Of a DNA stretch of 64,000 nucleotides, positions 43,327-52,989 are shown piece after piece; within the stretch, counting starts at the first letter, position 1; each line of letters opens with the position of its first letter. The position numbers and the translations under genes were made by a program. Source of the DNA: Sphingopyxis sp. OAS728 (lineage in GTDB: Bacteria; Pseudomonadota; Alphaproteobacteria; Sphingomonadales; Sphingomonadaceae); the NCBI RefSeq assembly GCF_014873485.1, contig NZ_JADBDT010000001.1:4520501-4584500 (forward strand), read 5' to 3'. The notes beneath the pieces were generated by a model that was not told the origin of the DNA, ran no database searches, and saw only the letters and a program-made list of their open reading frames with translations.

Positions 43327-44310
43327 ATGGGCACAGAATCGATCCGGACGGAACCGCAGGCGCGCGGCGCACGCATGCTCCGGACTGCCCTTGGCGGTGC
43401 CATCTCGGAATGGCTGGCCGACCCGGCGATCATCGAGATCATGCTCAATCCCGACGGTCGTCTGTGGATCGATCGGCTGGGAGTAGGGATCACCGATAGC
43501 GGCATTCTTCTTGCCGCGGCGGACGGCGAGCGCATTATTCGGCTGGTCGCGCATCATGTCGGCGCGGAGGTCCATGGCGGTGCGCCGCGCGTCTCGGCCG
43601 AACTGCCGGATGGCGGCGAGCGCTTCGAGGGACTCCTCCCGCCCGTCGTGGTGGCACCGACGTTCGCGATCCGCAAACCCGCCGTCGCGGTCTTCACGCT
43701 CGGCGATTATGTCGCATCGGGCATCATCGAGATGAGCGCTGCCGAAGCCTTGCGGCGCGGGGTCGCCGCGCGGCGGAACATCCTGGTCGCGGGCGGCACC
43801 GGAACAGGAAAAACGACGCTCGCCAACGCATTGCTTGCCGAAGTTGCGAAGACGTCAGATCGCATCGTCCTCATCGAGGACACCCGCGAGCTTCAATGTA
43901 CGGCGCCTAACCTCGTCTCTATGCGCACGAAGGACGGCGTGGCTTCGCTCTCGGACCTCCTCCGCGCGTCGCTTCGCCTTCGTCCCGATCGGATCCCGAT
44001 CGGCGAGGTCCGGGGCGCCGAGGCCCTCGACCTCCTGAAGGCGTGGGGCACAGGCCATCCGGGAGGGATCGGCACGATCCACGCCGGAAGCGCGCTCGGT
44101 GCGCTGCGCCGTATGGAGCAGCTCATTCAGGAGGCGGTGATCACAGTGCCTCGCTCGCTCCTTGCCGAGACTATCGATCTGGTGGCCGTGCTGGTCCGCG
44201 ACGGCGCCGGGCGCCGTCTTTCCGAACTCGCCCGCGTCGAAGGACTCGACCCGGTGACCGGCGATTACCGCCTCACGCCGCTCATCACCCCTGAAGGAGA
44301 CATAAGATGA
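43327..44310 (+). CDS. trbB: Conjugal transfer ATPase TrbB (VirB11 type)
   Basis: A 327-residue hexameric secretion ATPase. Early blocks are [20 protein letters not shown] and [18 protein letters not shown]. Walker A is [20 protein letters not shown] (about residue 155); the Asp box and Walker B follow in [13 protein letters not shown] and [20 protein letters not shown]. The C-terminal helix bundle is complete. First gene of the trb operon; its stop overlaps trbC by four bases. Confidence 0.94.
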   Translation: MGTESIRTEPQARGARMLRTALGGAISEWLADPAIIEIMLNPDGRLWIDRLGVGITDSGILLAAADGERIIRLVAHHVGAEVHGGAPRVSAELPDGGERFEGLLPPVVVAPTFAIRKPAVAVFTLGDYVASGIIEMSAAEALRRGVAARRNILVAGGTGTGKTTLANALLAEVAKTSDRIVLIEDTRELQCTAPNLVSMRTKDGVASLSDLLRASLRLRPDRIPIGEVRGAEALDLLKAWGTGHPGGIGTIHAGSALGALRRMEQLIQEAVITVPRSLLAETIDLVAVLVRDGAGRRLSELARVEGLDPVTGDYRLTPLITPEGDIR

Positions 44311-44639
44311 TCAAAGCTTTTCGCCGCGGTGCGTGCCGTGCCGCTCTGTCCGCCACCGCGCTCGCCGTTTCCCTGTTTGTTGCGGCTCCTGCTTGGGCCG
44401 GCGGCTCGTCGATGCCGTGGGAAGCTCCGCTCCAGTCGATCCTCGAGAGCATCGAGGGGCCGGTGGCCAAGATCGTTGCGGTGATCATCATCATCGTGAC
44501 CGGGCTCAGCCTCGCGTTTGGCGACACGTCGGGCGGCTTCCGCCGGCTCGTCCAGATCGTGTTTGGCCTGTCGATCGCCTTCGCGGCGTCGAGCTTCTTC
44601 CTGTCCTTCTTCTCCTTCGGCGGCGGGGCGCTGGTCTGA
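44307..44639 (+). CDS. trbC: Conjugal transfer pilin TrbC (VirB2 type)
   Basis: A 110-residue prepilin with a signal peptide (LSATALAVSLFVAAPAWAGG) and two hydrophobic segments typical of TrbC: KIVAVIIIIVTGLSLAFG and FGLSIAFAASSFFLSFFSFG. In RP4 the pilin is processed by TraF, present at 34736. Overlaps trbB by four bases and trbD by one. Confidence 0.88.
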   Translation: MIKAFRRGACRAALSATALAVSLFVAAPAWAGGSSMPWEAPLQSILESIEGPVAKIVAVIIIIVTGLSLAFGDTSGGFRRLVQIVFGLSIAFAASSFFLSFFSFGGGALV

Positions 44640-44908
44640 TGGCAGCCGAGGCGGAGATCTCCGGCTTCTTCGCGCCCGTCCACCGCGCGCTTGCAGAACC
44701 GATCCTGCTCGGCGGCGCGCCGCGCAGCCTCGCGATCGTCAACGGCACGCTCGCCGGCGCGATTGGCCTCGGCCTCCGCCTCTGGATCGCCGGAATCGCG
44801 ATCTGGGCCATCGGTCACGCGCTGTCGGTGTGGGCGGCGCGGCGCGATCCGCACTTCGTTGACGTCGCCCGGCGTCACCTCAAATATCCTGTCTGGATGC
44901 GGCCATGA
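44639..44908 (+). CDS. trbD: Conjugal transfer protein TrbD (VirB3 type)
   Basis: An 89-residue membrane protein: FFAPVHRALAEPILLGGAPR, then hydrophobic SLAIVNGTLAGAIGLGLRLW and IAGIAIWAIGHALSVWAARR, and the conserved end RDPHFVDVARRHLKYPVWMRP-like. This is the standard VirB3/TrbD signature. Coupled to trbC (TGATG) and trbE (ATGATG). Confidence 0.9.
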   Translation: MAAEAEISGFFAPVHRALAEPILLGGAPRSLAIVNGTLAGAIGLGLRLWIAGIAIWAIGHALSVWAARRDPHFVDVARRHLKYPVWMRP

Positions 44909-47346
44909 TGAATCTCGCCGAATACCGCTCGAAATCCGCCTGTCTCGCCGACTTCATTCCCTGGGTCGCGCTCGTGGGCGAGGGCGTGGTGCTGAACAAG
45001 GACGGGTCGTATCAGCGCAGCGCACGCTTCCGCGGTCCCGATCTCGAAAGCGCGACGCCCGCCGAACTCGTCGCAGTAACGTCGCGGCTAAACAATGCGC
45101 TCCGCCGCCTCGGCTCGGGCTGGGCGGTGTTCGTCGAAGCGCAGCGTGTTCCGTCGAACGCCTATCCGCAGTCCGAATTTCCCGATCCGGCATCGGCGCT
45201 GGTCGACATGGAACGCCGCGAGCAATTCCGGGAGGAGGGCACGCATTACGAGAGCGGCTATTTCCTTACCCTCCTGTGGATGCCGCCGGCTGAGGACGCT
45301 TCGCGCGCCGAGGCGTGGCTCTATGAGGGCATGGAGCGGAGCAGCGTCGATCCGAGGGAATATCTGAAAAGCTTCATCGATCGCACCAACCGTATTCTCC
45401 ACCTCGTCGAAGGCTTCATGCCCGAGGCCGGATGGCTCGACGATGGCGAGACGCTGACCTTTTTGCACAGCACGGTATCGACCAAGCGGCAACGCGTTCG
45501 CATTCCCGAGACACCCGTCTATCTCGACGCGCTCCTTACCGACCAGCCGCTCACCGGCGGTCTCGAGCCGCGGCTGGGCGGATCGCATTTGCGCACCCTC
45601 ACGATCACCGGCTTTCCGACCGCGACCTGGCCGGGGCTGCTCGATGAACTCAATCGTCTGGCCTTCGACTATCGCTGGTCCACCCGCGCGATCATGCTCG
45701 ACAAGACCGACGCTGCCAAGCTGCTGACGAAGATCCGGCGGCAATGGTTCGCCAAGCGCAAGTCGATCGCGGCGATCCTCAGGGAGGTAATGACCAACGA
45801 GCAATCGGTGCTCCTGGACAGCGACGCGTCGAACAAGGCCGCCGACGCCGACATGGCATTGCAGGAACTCGGCGCCGATCATTCGGGCATCGCCTATGTG
45901 ACCGCGACGGTCACCGTCTGGGACGCGGACCCTGCTCTCGCGGCGGAGAAGCTGCGGCTGGTCGAGAAGGTCATCCAGAGCCGCGACTTCACCTGCACGA
46001 TCGAGGGCATGAACGCCATCGAGGCCTGGCTCGGAAGCCTCCCCGGCCATGTTTACGCCAATGTCCGTCAGCCTCCCATTTCCACGCTCAATCTCGCCCA
46101 CCTGATTCCCCTCTCAGCTGTATGGGCGGGGGCGGAACGGGACGAGCATTTCGGTGACGCCCCCTTGCTTTACGGCAAGACCGAAGGCTCGACCCCGTTC
46201 CGCCTTTCGCTTCACGTCGGCGACGTCGGCCACTGCCTCGTCGTCGGCCCGACCGGCGCCGGCAAGTCGGTGCTGCTCGCCACGATGGCAATGCAGTTTC
46301 GCCGTTACGTCGGCGCACAGCTCTTTGCGTTCGACTTCGGGGGCTCGATCCGCGCGGCGGCGCTCGCGATGGGCGGCGATTGGCAGGATCTCGGAGGCGC
46401 GCTCCACGCGGGAGACGGCGGTGTCGCCCTGCAGCCGCTGGCCCGTATCGACGAGGCGGCCGAACGCAGCTGGGCTGCCGAATGGCTCGCAACTCTCCTC
46501 GCAAGCGAGGGCGTCGCGGTCGATCCCGCGGCGAAGGAGCATCTATGGTCGGCGCTCACCTCGCTCGCGACGGCTCCGGTTCCGGAGCGGACGATCACCG
46601 GTCTCGCGGTCCTCCTCCAGTCGCAGCCGCTCAAGCTGGCGCTCGCGCCCTATTGCATCGGCGGCCCATGGGGACGGCTCCTCGATGCCGACGAGGAACG
46701 GCTCGGCGCGACCCGCGTGCAGATATTCGAGACCGAAGGGCTGGTCGGCGCGGCGTCGGCTAGCGCTGTCCTCTCCTATCTCTTCCACCGTCTCGCCGGG
46801 CGGCTCGACGGCTCGCCGACGTTCATCATCATCGACGAAGGCTGGCTCGTCCTCGACAGCCCGGCCTTTGCAGCGCAACTGCGCGAATGGCTGAAGACGC
46901 TTCGCAAGAAGAATGCGAGCGTCGTGTTCGCAACGCAGAGCCTCGCCGACATCGAGACGTCGAGCATCGCGCCCGCCATCATCGAGAGCTGCCCGACACG
47001 CATATTCCTGCCGAACGAACGTGCCGCCGAGCCGCAGATTGCGCGCATCTACGAACGCTTCGGGCTCAATGACCGGCAGATCGAGATTTTGAGCCGGGCG
47101 ACCCCCAAGCGCGACTATTATTGCCAGTCGCGGCGCGGCAACCGCCTGTTCGACCTCGGACTTGGCGAAGTCGCGCTGGCCTTCACGGCCGCCTCCTCGA
47201 AAATCGACCAGACGCGCATCGGCGAGATTTTCGCCGAACACGGCCCGGACGGCTTTGCTGCCGCCTGGCTCTCTCACCGCAAGCTCGAATGGGCGGCCGA
47301 GCTGCTCCCCGCCATTGCCGTCTCTACTGAGGAGTCTCCCCGATGA
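44905..47346 (+). CDS. trbE: Conjugal transfer ATPase TrbE (VirB4 type)
   Basis: An 813-residue VirB4-class ATPase powering channel assembly. It opens MNLAEYRSKSACLADFIPWV and has GVVLNKDGSYQRSARFRGPD. Walker A is VVGPTGAGKSVLLATMAMQF (about residue 447) and Walker B is FIIIDEGWLVLDS (about residue 640), then VVFATQSLADIETSSIAPAI. Length and order are normal. Its stop overlaps trbJ by four bases. Confidence 0.95.
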   Translation: MMNLAEYRSKSACLADFIPWVALVGEGVVLNKDGSYQRSARFRGPDLESATPAELVAVTSRLNNALRRLGSGWAVFVEAQRVPSNAYPQSEFPDPASALVDMERREQFREEGTHYESGYFLTLLWMPPAEDASRAEAWLYEGMERSSVDPREYLKSFIDRTNRILHLVEGFMPEAGWLDDGETLTFLHSTVSTKRQRVRIPETPVYLDALLTDQPLTGGLEPRLGGSHLRTLTITGFPTATWPGLLDELNRLAFDYRWSTRAIMLDKTDAAKLLTKIRRQWFAKRKSIAAILREVMTNEQSVLLDSDASNKAADADMALQELGADHSGIAYVTATVTVWDADPALAAEKLRLVEKVIQSRDFTCTIEGMNAIEAWLGSLPGHVYANVRQPPISTLNLAHLIPLSAVWAGAERDEHFGDAPLLYGKTEGSTPFRLSLHVGDVGHCLVVGPTGAGKSVLLATMAMQFRRYVGAQLFAFDFGGSIRAAALAMGGDWQDLGGALHAGDGGVALQPLARIDEAAERSWAAEWLATLLASEGVAVDPAAKEHLWSALTSLATAPVPERTITGLAVLLQSQPLKLALAPYCIGGPWGRLLDADEERLGATRVQIFETEGLVGAASASAVLSYLFHRLAGRLDGSPTFIIIDEGWLVLDSPAFAAQLREWLKTLRKKNASVVFATQSLADIETSSIAPAIIESCPTRIFLPNERAAEPQIARIYERFGLNDRQIEILSRATPKRDYYCQSRRGNRLFDLGLGEVALAFTAASSKIDQTRIGEIFAEHGPDGFAAAWLSHRKLEWAAELLPAIAVSTEESPR

Positions 47347-48059
47347 AGAAGAAACTTGTCCGCACGATGGTCGCCGCAGCACTCGCTGCGCTCACGGCGG
47401 CGGGCTCCATGCTGGCGATGCCGGCGCAGGGTCAGGTCGGCGGTATCGTCCACGACCCGCGCAACTATTCGCAAAATATCCTGACCGCGGCGCGCACGCT
47501 CGAGCAGATCAACAACCAGATCAAGCAGCTCCAGAACCAGGCGACCTCGCTGCTCAACGAGGCCCGCAATCTCCAGAGCCTGCCGGTTTCGACGCTCGGC
47601 GAGCTGCAGGCACAGGTCGACCAGACACGCCGGCTGCTCGGCGAAGCCGAGGGTATCGCATTCGATGTGACCGATATCCGGAAGGGCTTCGAGCAGCGCT
47701 ACAAGGGCGGTGCGCTGACCGGCTCGGCCGCCGATATGGTCGCCAATGCAGAGGCGCGCTGGAAGGACAGCGTCGGCGCATTCGAAGACGCGATGAAAGT
47801 GCAGGCCGGCATAGTCTCGAACATGGGCGGAACGCGTACGTCGATTTCTGCGATCGTCGGGGCGAGCCAGTCGGCCACCGGGGCGCTGCAGGCTGCGCAA
47901 GCGGGTAACCAGCTACTCGCGATCCAGTCGCAGCAAATAACCGACCTCGCGGCCGTCATGAGCGCGCAGGGCCGAGCGCAAATGCTCGCCGCTGCTCGCG
48001 CCGCTGCCGCCGAGGCGGAAGGACGCGAACGCTTTCGCCGTTTCCGAAAGGGTAATTGA
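47343..48059 (+). CDS. trbJ: Conjugal transfer protein TrbJ (VirB5 type)
   Basis: A 238-residue exported protein with a signal peptide (AAALAALTAAGSMLAMPAQG) then HDPRNYSQNILTAARTLEQI, NNQIKQLQNQATSLLNEARN and a C-terminal QSQQITDLAAVMSAQGRAQM. It is the P-type VirB5/TrbJ family, thought to sit at the pilus tip. Coiled-coil character is strong. One base separates it from trbK. Confidence 0.9.
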   Translation: MKKKLVRTMVAAALAALTAAGSMLAMPAQGQVGGIVHDPRNYSQNILTAARTLEQINNQIKQLQNQATSLLNEARNLQSLPVSTLGELQAQVDQTRRLLGEAEGIAFDVTDIRKGFEQRYKGGALTGSAADMVANAEARWKDSVGAFEDAMKVQAGIVSNMGGTRTSISAIVGASQSATGALQAAQAGNQLLAIQSQQITDLAAVMSAQGRAQMLAAARAAAAEAEGRERFRRFRKGN

Positions 48060-48060
48060 G

Positions 48061-48312
48061 ATGGGCCGGGCGGGCGGACTGGTGATGGGAGCAATCGTTC
48101 TGGGGCTTGCGCTAGCCCTTGCTCTCGTCGCTGCGCTTGATCCGCCCGCGCCCGGTGCGTCCGCTCCCCGGATCTCCGGAGCGGACGCGCCACCTGAATA
48201 TGCCGGCACACTTCGCCGCTGCCGCACCGTCACTGCAGCCGACGCCGAATGCACGGCGGCGTGGGAGGCGAAGCGGCGCCACTTCTTCGGTTCCAGAAAG
48301 AGCGACCAATGA
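48061..48312 (+). CDS. TrbK-alt type entry exclusion-like protein
   Basis: An 83-residue protein with one N-terminal hydrophobic segment (MGAIVLGLALALALVAAL) and a C-terminal domain LRRCRTVTAADAECTAAWEA, KRRHFFG, the cysteine-containing TrbK-alt signature. In related elements it sits between trbJ and trbL and is named a putative entry exclusion protein that would stop redundant transfer into cells already carrying the element. Its stop overlaps trbL by four bases. Confidence 0.75.
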   Translation: MGRAGGLVMGAIVLGLALALALVAALDPPAPGASAPRISGADAPPEYAGTLRRCRTVTAADAECTAAWEAKRRHFFGSRKSDQ

Positions 48313-49600
48313 ACGACACAGGCGTCATCGACAATTTCCTGTCGGTCTTCTCGACCTACATCGACAGCGGCTTTGGGCTAGTCGGCGGCGAGGTCGGTTT
48401 CCTGTCGTCGACGCTCATCGTCATCGACGTGACGATCGCGGCGCTTTTCTGGGCGTGGGGCACGGACGAAGATGTGCTGCAACGGCTCGTCAAAAAGACA
48501 CTCTACATCGGTGTGTTTGCGTTCATCATCGGTAATTTTCAGACGCTTGCGACCATTCTTTTGGAAAGCTTCGCAGGTCTTGGGCTGAAGCGAGCGGCGG
48601 GGCGATGGCGATCGGGGATTTCATGCGCCCCGGCATGGTCGCCGCGACGGGCCTCGACGCCGCGGAGCCGCTGCTCGACGCGACGGCCGATCTTGTGGGC
48701 CCCGTCGGGCTGTTCACCAACTTTGTTCAGATCATGATCCTGCTGATCGCCTGGGTGATCGTGGTCATCGCCTTCTTCATCCTCGCGGTACAGATCTTCG
48801 TCACGATCTTGGAGTTCAAACTCGTGACGCTCGCGGGCTTTGTCCTGCTGCCTTTCGCCTTCTTCGCTCGGACCGCCTTCATGGCCGAGCGGGTGCTCGG
48901 GCATGTCATCTCATCAGGGATCAAGCTGCTCGTGCTTGCGGTGATCACCGGCATCGGCGCGACGCTGTTTCAGCGCTTCATGGACGCGGGTCTCGGGACC
49001 GATCCGGATATTCGCGAGGTCATGGCCATTGCGCTCGGGGCGTTGACGCTTCTCGGGCTTGGTATTTTCGGACCGAGCGTCGCGAACGGCATTGTCGCCG
49101 GCGGACCGCAACTCGGCGCCGGCGCGGCGGCGGGCACCACCCTTGCGGCGGGCGCAACGCTCGCCGCCGGTGCGGCGGGCGCAACGCTCGCAGCTGGCGC
49201 TGCGAGCAGCGCGCTGGGCCGAACTGCGCTCGGTGCCTCGCGCACGGCCGGCGGTGCAACGGCCTCCTATGCCCGCGGCGCGGCCGGAAAGAGCGGGATG
49301 CGGGCTTTCGGTGCCGGTCTTGCCAATGTGGCGCGCGGCGCCGCGAGCGGTGCGGCATCACCGCTGCGGCGCGCCGCAGCGAAGCTTGGCCAAAGCTTTT
49401 CGGAAGGACAGGGGAGGGCTCTTGCCTCCGCCCCTGCTGCCGCCGCGCAAGGCACGGCGCCCGGCGGCTCCCCGGCCTGGGCCGCGGCGATGAAGCGCCG
49501 ACAGGCCATGACTTCCGGCGCGACCATTGCCTCGCAGACCCTCAAGTCCGGCGACAGTCACGGTGCCGGCTCCGCTCCCGATATCAGCGAGAAGGAATGA
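48309..49600 (+). CDS. trbL: Conjugal transfer protein TrbL (VirB6 type), split by an apparent frameshift
   Basis: A polytopic channel protein read in two frames. From the ATG at 48309 the frame gives VIDNFLSVFSTYIDSGFGLV, LSSTLIVIDVTIAALFWAWG and ILLESFAGLGLK. After the G4 run at 48599-48602 homology continues one frame back: MAIGDFMRPGMVAATGLDAA, FVQIMILLIAWVIVVIAFFI and EFKLVTLAGFVLLPFAFFAR, ending in an alanine/glycine-rich tail at 49600. One more G would give a single normal TrbL of about 430 residues. TrbL is essential for transfer, so if the break is real and not recoded the element would not conjugate. Confidence 0.8.
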
Positions 49601-49604
49601 TCCG

Positions 49605-50288
49605 ATGTTTCGACGACCGAGCAAACATTATGGCAAGCCAGCCGAACCGGTGACGCCGTACCAACGCGCCGCCCAGGTGTGGGACGACCGCATCGGCGGG
49701 GCGCGTGTTCAGGCCAAAAACTGGCGGCTCGCCTTCTTCGGCTGCCTCCTATTATCGGGCGGCCTTGCCTCGGCGGTGGTCTGGCAAGCCTCGCGCGGCA
49801 CGATCACGCCATGGGTCGTCGAGGTCGACAAGCTCGGCGAGGCGCGGTCGGTTTCGCCGGCCAGTGGCGACTTCGAGCCGACCGATCCGCAGATCGCCTT
49901 CCATCTCGCGCGCTTTATCGAGCATGTCCGCTCGATCCCCGCCGATCCCGTCGTGCTTCGGCGAGACTGGCTCAGCGCCTATGACTTCACGACCACGAGC
50001 GGCGCGCAGGCGCTCAATGATTATGCGCGAACGAACGATCCCTTCGCGGAGATCGGCAAGCGCCAGGTCGCGGTCGACGTGTCGAGCGTCGTCCGCGCCT
50101 CGAAGGACAGCTTTCGCATCGCCTGGGCCGAGCGCCGCTATCAGGATGGCAGCCTCCTCGAAACCTCGCGATGGTCGGCGATCGTGACCGTCGCGATCCA
50201 GCCGCCGCGCACGCCCGAAGCCTTGCGCGCCAACCCGCTGGGCGTTCGGATTTCCGCTCTAAATTGGTCGAAGGAGCTCAGCCAGTGA
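49605..50288 (+). CDS. trbF: Conjugal transfer protein TrbF (VirB8 type)
   Basis: A 227-residue inner-membrane protein with the TrbF/VirB8 pattern: FRRPSKHYGKPAEPVTPYQR, AAQVWDDRIGGARVQAKNWR, one membrane segment (LAFFGCLLLSGGLASAVVW), then the periplasmic NTF2-like domain TPWVVEVDKLGEAR and FRIAWAERRYQDGSL. GAGAAGGA lies before the ATG at 49605. Overlaps trbG by four bases. Confidence 0.92.
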   Translation: MFRRPSKHYGKPAEPVTPYQRAAQVWDDRIGGARVQAKNWRLAFFGCLLLSGGLASAVVWQASRGTITPWVVEVDKLGEARSVSPASGDFEPTDPQIAFHLARFIEHVRSIPADPVVLRRDWLSAYDFTTTSGAQALNDYARTNDPFAEIGKRQVAVDVSSVVRASKDSFRIAWAERRYQDGSLLETSRWSAIVTVAIQPPRTPEALRANPLGVRISALNWSKELSQ

Positions 50289-51121
50289 ACCGTTTTCCTT
50301 TTCTGCTGGGCGCCCTCGCGCTTGGTCTTCCCGCGCACGCCGCGCCCGGCGATCCCAAGGTCCAGGTCGGCCGCGCCAATGATGCCGCGCGCGTCCAGCC
50401 GGAACGCGCGACCTTCCTGAATGCGATCCAGAAATATGCATGGGCGGACGGTGCACTTTTCCAGATCTACACGGCGCCCGGGCAGGTGACCGATATCGCG
50501 CTGCAGGAAGGCGAGGAACTGGTCGGACCGGGCCCGGTCGCCGCGGGCGACACGGTGCGCTGGATCATCGGCGACACGCTGAGCGGGACCGGCGCGTCGC
50601 GGCGCGTCCATATTTTAGTGAAACCAACGCGGCCCGACCTCGTGACGAACCTCGTTATCAACATCAGCCGTCGGACCTATCACCTCGAGCTGCGGGCGAC
50701 GCCTGCTACCTATATGGCGGGCGTATCCTGGTCCTATCCGCAGGACGAACTCATCGCGCTCCGCGCCGCCGAGGCCGACCGTGCGAGGACCGCGCCAGTG
50801 GCGAGCGGCATCGACTTTGCCGCGCTCAATTTTGCTTACCGGGTCTCCGGCGACAAGGTCGCGTGGCGTCCGCAGCGGGTGTTCGACGACGGCCGGCAGA
50901 TCTTCGTCGAATTCGGTGTCGGGGTCGCCACCGGCGAAATGCCGCCGCTTTTCATCCTCGGCGAAAAAGGTGTCGCGGAACTGGTGAACTACCGCGTCCA
51001 CGGCCGCTTCATGATCGTCGATCGGCTCTTCGAGCGCGGCGAGCTTCGCCTCGGAAACGGAGGCGGCGCGAAATCGGTCCGCATCGAGCGCGATACGCCG
51101 CAGCGCCGGAGCAGCAAGTGA
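50285..51121 (+). CDS. trbG: Conjugal transfer protein TrbG (VirB9 type)
   Basis: A 278-residue periplasmic protein starting at GTG within the trbF stop. Signal peptide RFPFLLGALALGLPAHA, then FLNAIQKYAWADGALFQIYT, PGQVTDIALQEGEELVGPG and the C-terminal VFDDGRQIFVEFGVGVATGE and ELVNYRVHGRFMIVDRLFER typical of VirB9/TrbG. It forms part of the outer-membrane core complex with TrbI. Confidence 0.93.
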   Translation: MNRFPFLLGALALGLPAHAAPGDPKVQVGRANDAARVQPERATFLNAIQKYAWADGALFQIYTAPGQVTDIALQEGEELVGPGPVAAGDTVRWIIGDTLSGTGASRRVHILVKPTRPDLVTNLVINISRRTYHLELRATPATYMAGVSWSYPQDELIALRAAEADRARTAPVASGIDFAALNFAYRVSGDKVAWRPQRVFDDGRQIFVEFGVGVATGEMPPLFILGEKGVAELVNYRVHGRFMIVDRLFERGELRLGNGGGAKSVRIERDTPQRRSSK

Positions 51122-52347
51122 GCGCGCCCGACCGAGAGGCCGAAGAAGCGGGCCCGGAGGTGAAACTGGCGCCCGCGCCGGCCGCGCCGGTCGGCTCCGA
51201 CGGCTTTCGTCTTCAAGGCGAGCTGCCGCGGGTCATGCGCTTGTCGCGCAAGACGCTGGCTTTTGCGGGCGGGGCGGCAGGCCTTGCGATCGGCGGCGCG
51301 CTGCTATGGGCGCTGCGAACACCGGATCCCAAAACTGCGCAGGAACACTACGAAGTCGCGAACCCGAACAAGTCCGAGACGATAACCGGCGGGCCCGCAG
51401 ATTATAGCGCCGTCCCGAAACTCGGACCGCCGCTGCCGGGCGATCTCGGGCGACCGATCATATCCGCCCGGAATGCACGCGAAGCGGTCCCGGTCCCCGG
51501 CATGGCGCAGGCCCCCGTCGATCCCCGGATCGCGGCGGCAGAACAGGCGCGGCAGCGAGCGCATCAGCAACGCGATGCCGCGCAGGCGAGCCGGCTGTTC
51601 CTCGGGGGCGACGCGGGCACATTGCTTCACGAAGCGGCTAGCCGGATGACTGCCGCTCCGGCGCCGGACGTGGCAGTCGCCGAGAAGACGACCGCGATTT
51701 CGGCGAGGGGCCAATATCTTGCCGGGGGCAACCGCGCACCCATCGAGAGCAGCGAGCAGATCGTGGGGCCACGCTCGCCCTATGTGCTCCAGGCAGGCGC
51801 AGTCATTCCCGCGGCGCTGATCACCGGAATCCGATCGGATCTGCCCGGACAGATCAGCGCGCAGGTGACCCAGAATGTCTTCGACAGTCCCACGGGCCGC
51901 GTTTTGCTTGTTCCGCAGGGCAGCCGATTGGTCGGCGATTATGATAGCGAGGTCATCGCAGGTCAGAGCCGCGTCCTTCTGGCGTGGGAAAGGCTTATCC
52001 TTCCGGGTGGTCGCTCGATCCGGCTCGACCGGCAACCGGGCGCCGATGCCTCGGGAATGGCCGGGCTCGAAGACAAGGTCGACAACCACTGGGGGCGCAT
52101 GCTTCGTGCCGCCTTGATTTCGTCGCTGCTTGGCGTCGGCACCGAATTCGCGTCGAGCGGTGACAGCGAGCTCGTTCGGGCGCTGCGCTCGGGCGCGCAG
52201 GACGGAACGAATGAAGCCGGGCGGCGCGTCGTCGAACGCGAGCTTTCGGTTGCGCCAACACTCACCATTCGTCCCGGCTTTGCATTCCGGGTGATCGTAA
52301 CGCGAGATCTTGTGCTCGAGCCGATCGACAGCGGGGCCAGGCAGTGA
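51118..52347 (+). CDS. trbI: Conjugal transfer protein TrbI (VirB10 type)
   Basis: A 409-residue protein spanning both membranes. GTG start within the trbG stop; one membrane segment near residue 50 (TLAFAGGAAGLAIGGALLWA), a proline-rich periplasmic linker, and the VirB10 barrel: SPYVLQAGAVIPAALITGIR, GRVLLVPQGSRLVGDYDSEV and a C-terminal TIRPGFAFRVIVTRDLVLEP. Complete by family length. Overlaps the DUF2274 gene by four bases. Confidence 0.94.
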   Translation: MSAPDREAEEAGPEVKLAPAPAAPVGSDGFRLQGELPRVMRLSRKTLAFAGGAAGLAIGGALLWALRTPDPKTAQEHYEVANPNKSETITGGPADYSAVPKLGPPLPGDLGRPIISARNAREAVPVPGMAQAPVDPRIAAAEQARQRAHQQRDAAQASRLFLGGDAGTLLHEAASRMTAAPAPDVAVAEKTTAISARGQYLAGGNRAPIESSEQIVGPRSPYVLQAGAVIPAALITGIRSDLPGQISAQVTQNVFDSPTGRVLLVPQGSRLVGDYDSEVIAGQSRVLLAWERLILPGGRSIRLDRQPGADASGMAGLEDKVDNHWGRMLRAALISSLLGVGTEFASSGDSELVRALRSGAQDGTNEAGRRVVERELSVAPTLTIRPGFAFRVIVTRDLVLEPIDSGARQ

Positions 52348-52565
52348 CGAAGCTTCGTCTTGGACCGCTCGCCGAAGAGAAACCGGTGAAACTCACGGTG
52401 GAGTTCCCCGGAGCTCTGCTGCGCGATCTCGCCGCCTATGCCGCGATACATGCGAAGCTGAACGGCCTTGCCGCCGCGCTGCCGCCCGAACGATTGATCC
52501 CCGCGATGGTCGAGCGGTTCATGGCAACCGACCGCGGGTTCGCCAGTGCGCGCAAGAGCCGGTGA
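52344..52565 (+). CDS. DUF2274 family protein
   Basis: A 73-residue protein: TKLRLGPLAEEKPVKLTVEF, PGALLRDLAAYAAIHAKLNG and LIPAMVERFMATDRGFASAR. DUF2274 proteins regularly close the trb operon and look like short ribbon-helix-helix DNA-binding proteins. GTG start within the trbI stop, so translation is coupled. Confidence 0.85.
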   Translation: MTKLRLGPLAEEKPVKLTVEFPGALLRDLAAYAAIHAKLNGLAAALPPERLIPAMVERFMATDRGFASARKSR

Positions 52566-52591
52566 AAAGGCGGGGGCAATTGGAGAGAAAC

Positions 52592-52819
52592 ATGGCGAAC
52601 GGCTTTACCCAAGCGCACATGAGGCCCATCACGGTACGGATCCCCGATGTGATCGCCATGACCGGGCTGTGCCGTTCGACGGTCTACATACTGATCGCGA
52701 GCGGTGAAATTGAAGCCGCCAAGGTTGGCCGCTCGACCGTCGTGTTTCTCGACAGCGTGGAGCGGTTGCTCGACGCGAACCGCAAGATCCCCAAAGCGAT
52801 CGGACCGGATCGAAAATGA
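52592..52819 (+). CDS. AlpA-like helix-turn-helix protein
   Basis: A 75-residue DNA-binding protein: ITVRIPDVIAMTGLCRSTVY, ILIASGEIEAAKVGRSTVVF and LDSVERLLDANRK, the MerR-like HTH_17 fold of AlpA/excisionase proteins. TTGGAGAG precedes the ATG at 52592. It ends the transfer operon and is distinct from the RdfS-like protein at 33946. Confidence 0.8.
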   Translation: MANGFTQAHMRPITVRIPDVIAMTGLCRSTVYILIASGEIEAAKVGRSTVVFLDSVERLLDANRKIPKAIGPDRK

Positions 52820-52989
52820 GCCCGATGATGAGAGCGCGATCCCGGCTTCTGCGCATTCAGATTGATCTATGTTAATTCGCGTCACGCTCTAAGAGCTTAG
52901 CGCTTGACCGGCGCCATTTTGGCTGCTTGCACTGTCGTGCGCCGCGCACACCGCGTGGCCAGTGATCTATCGGCCGGGGAGCCATTCAT

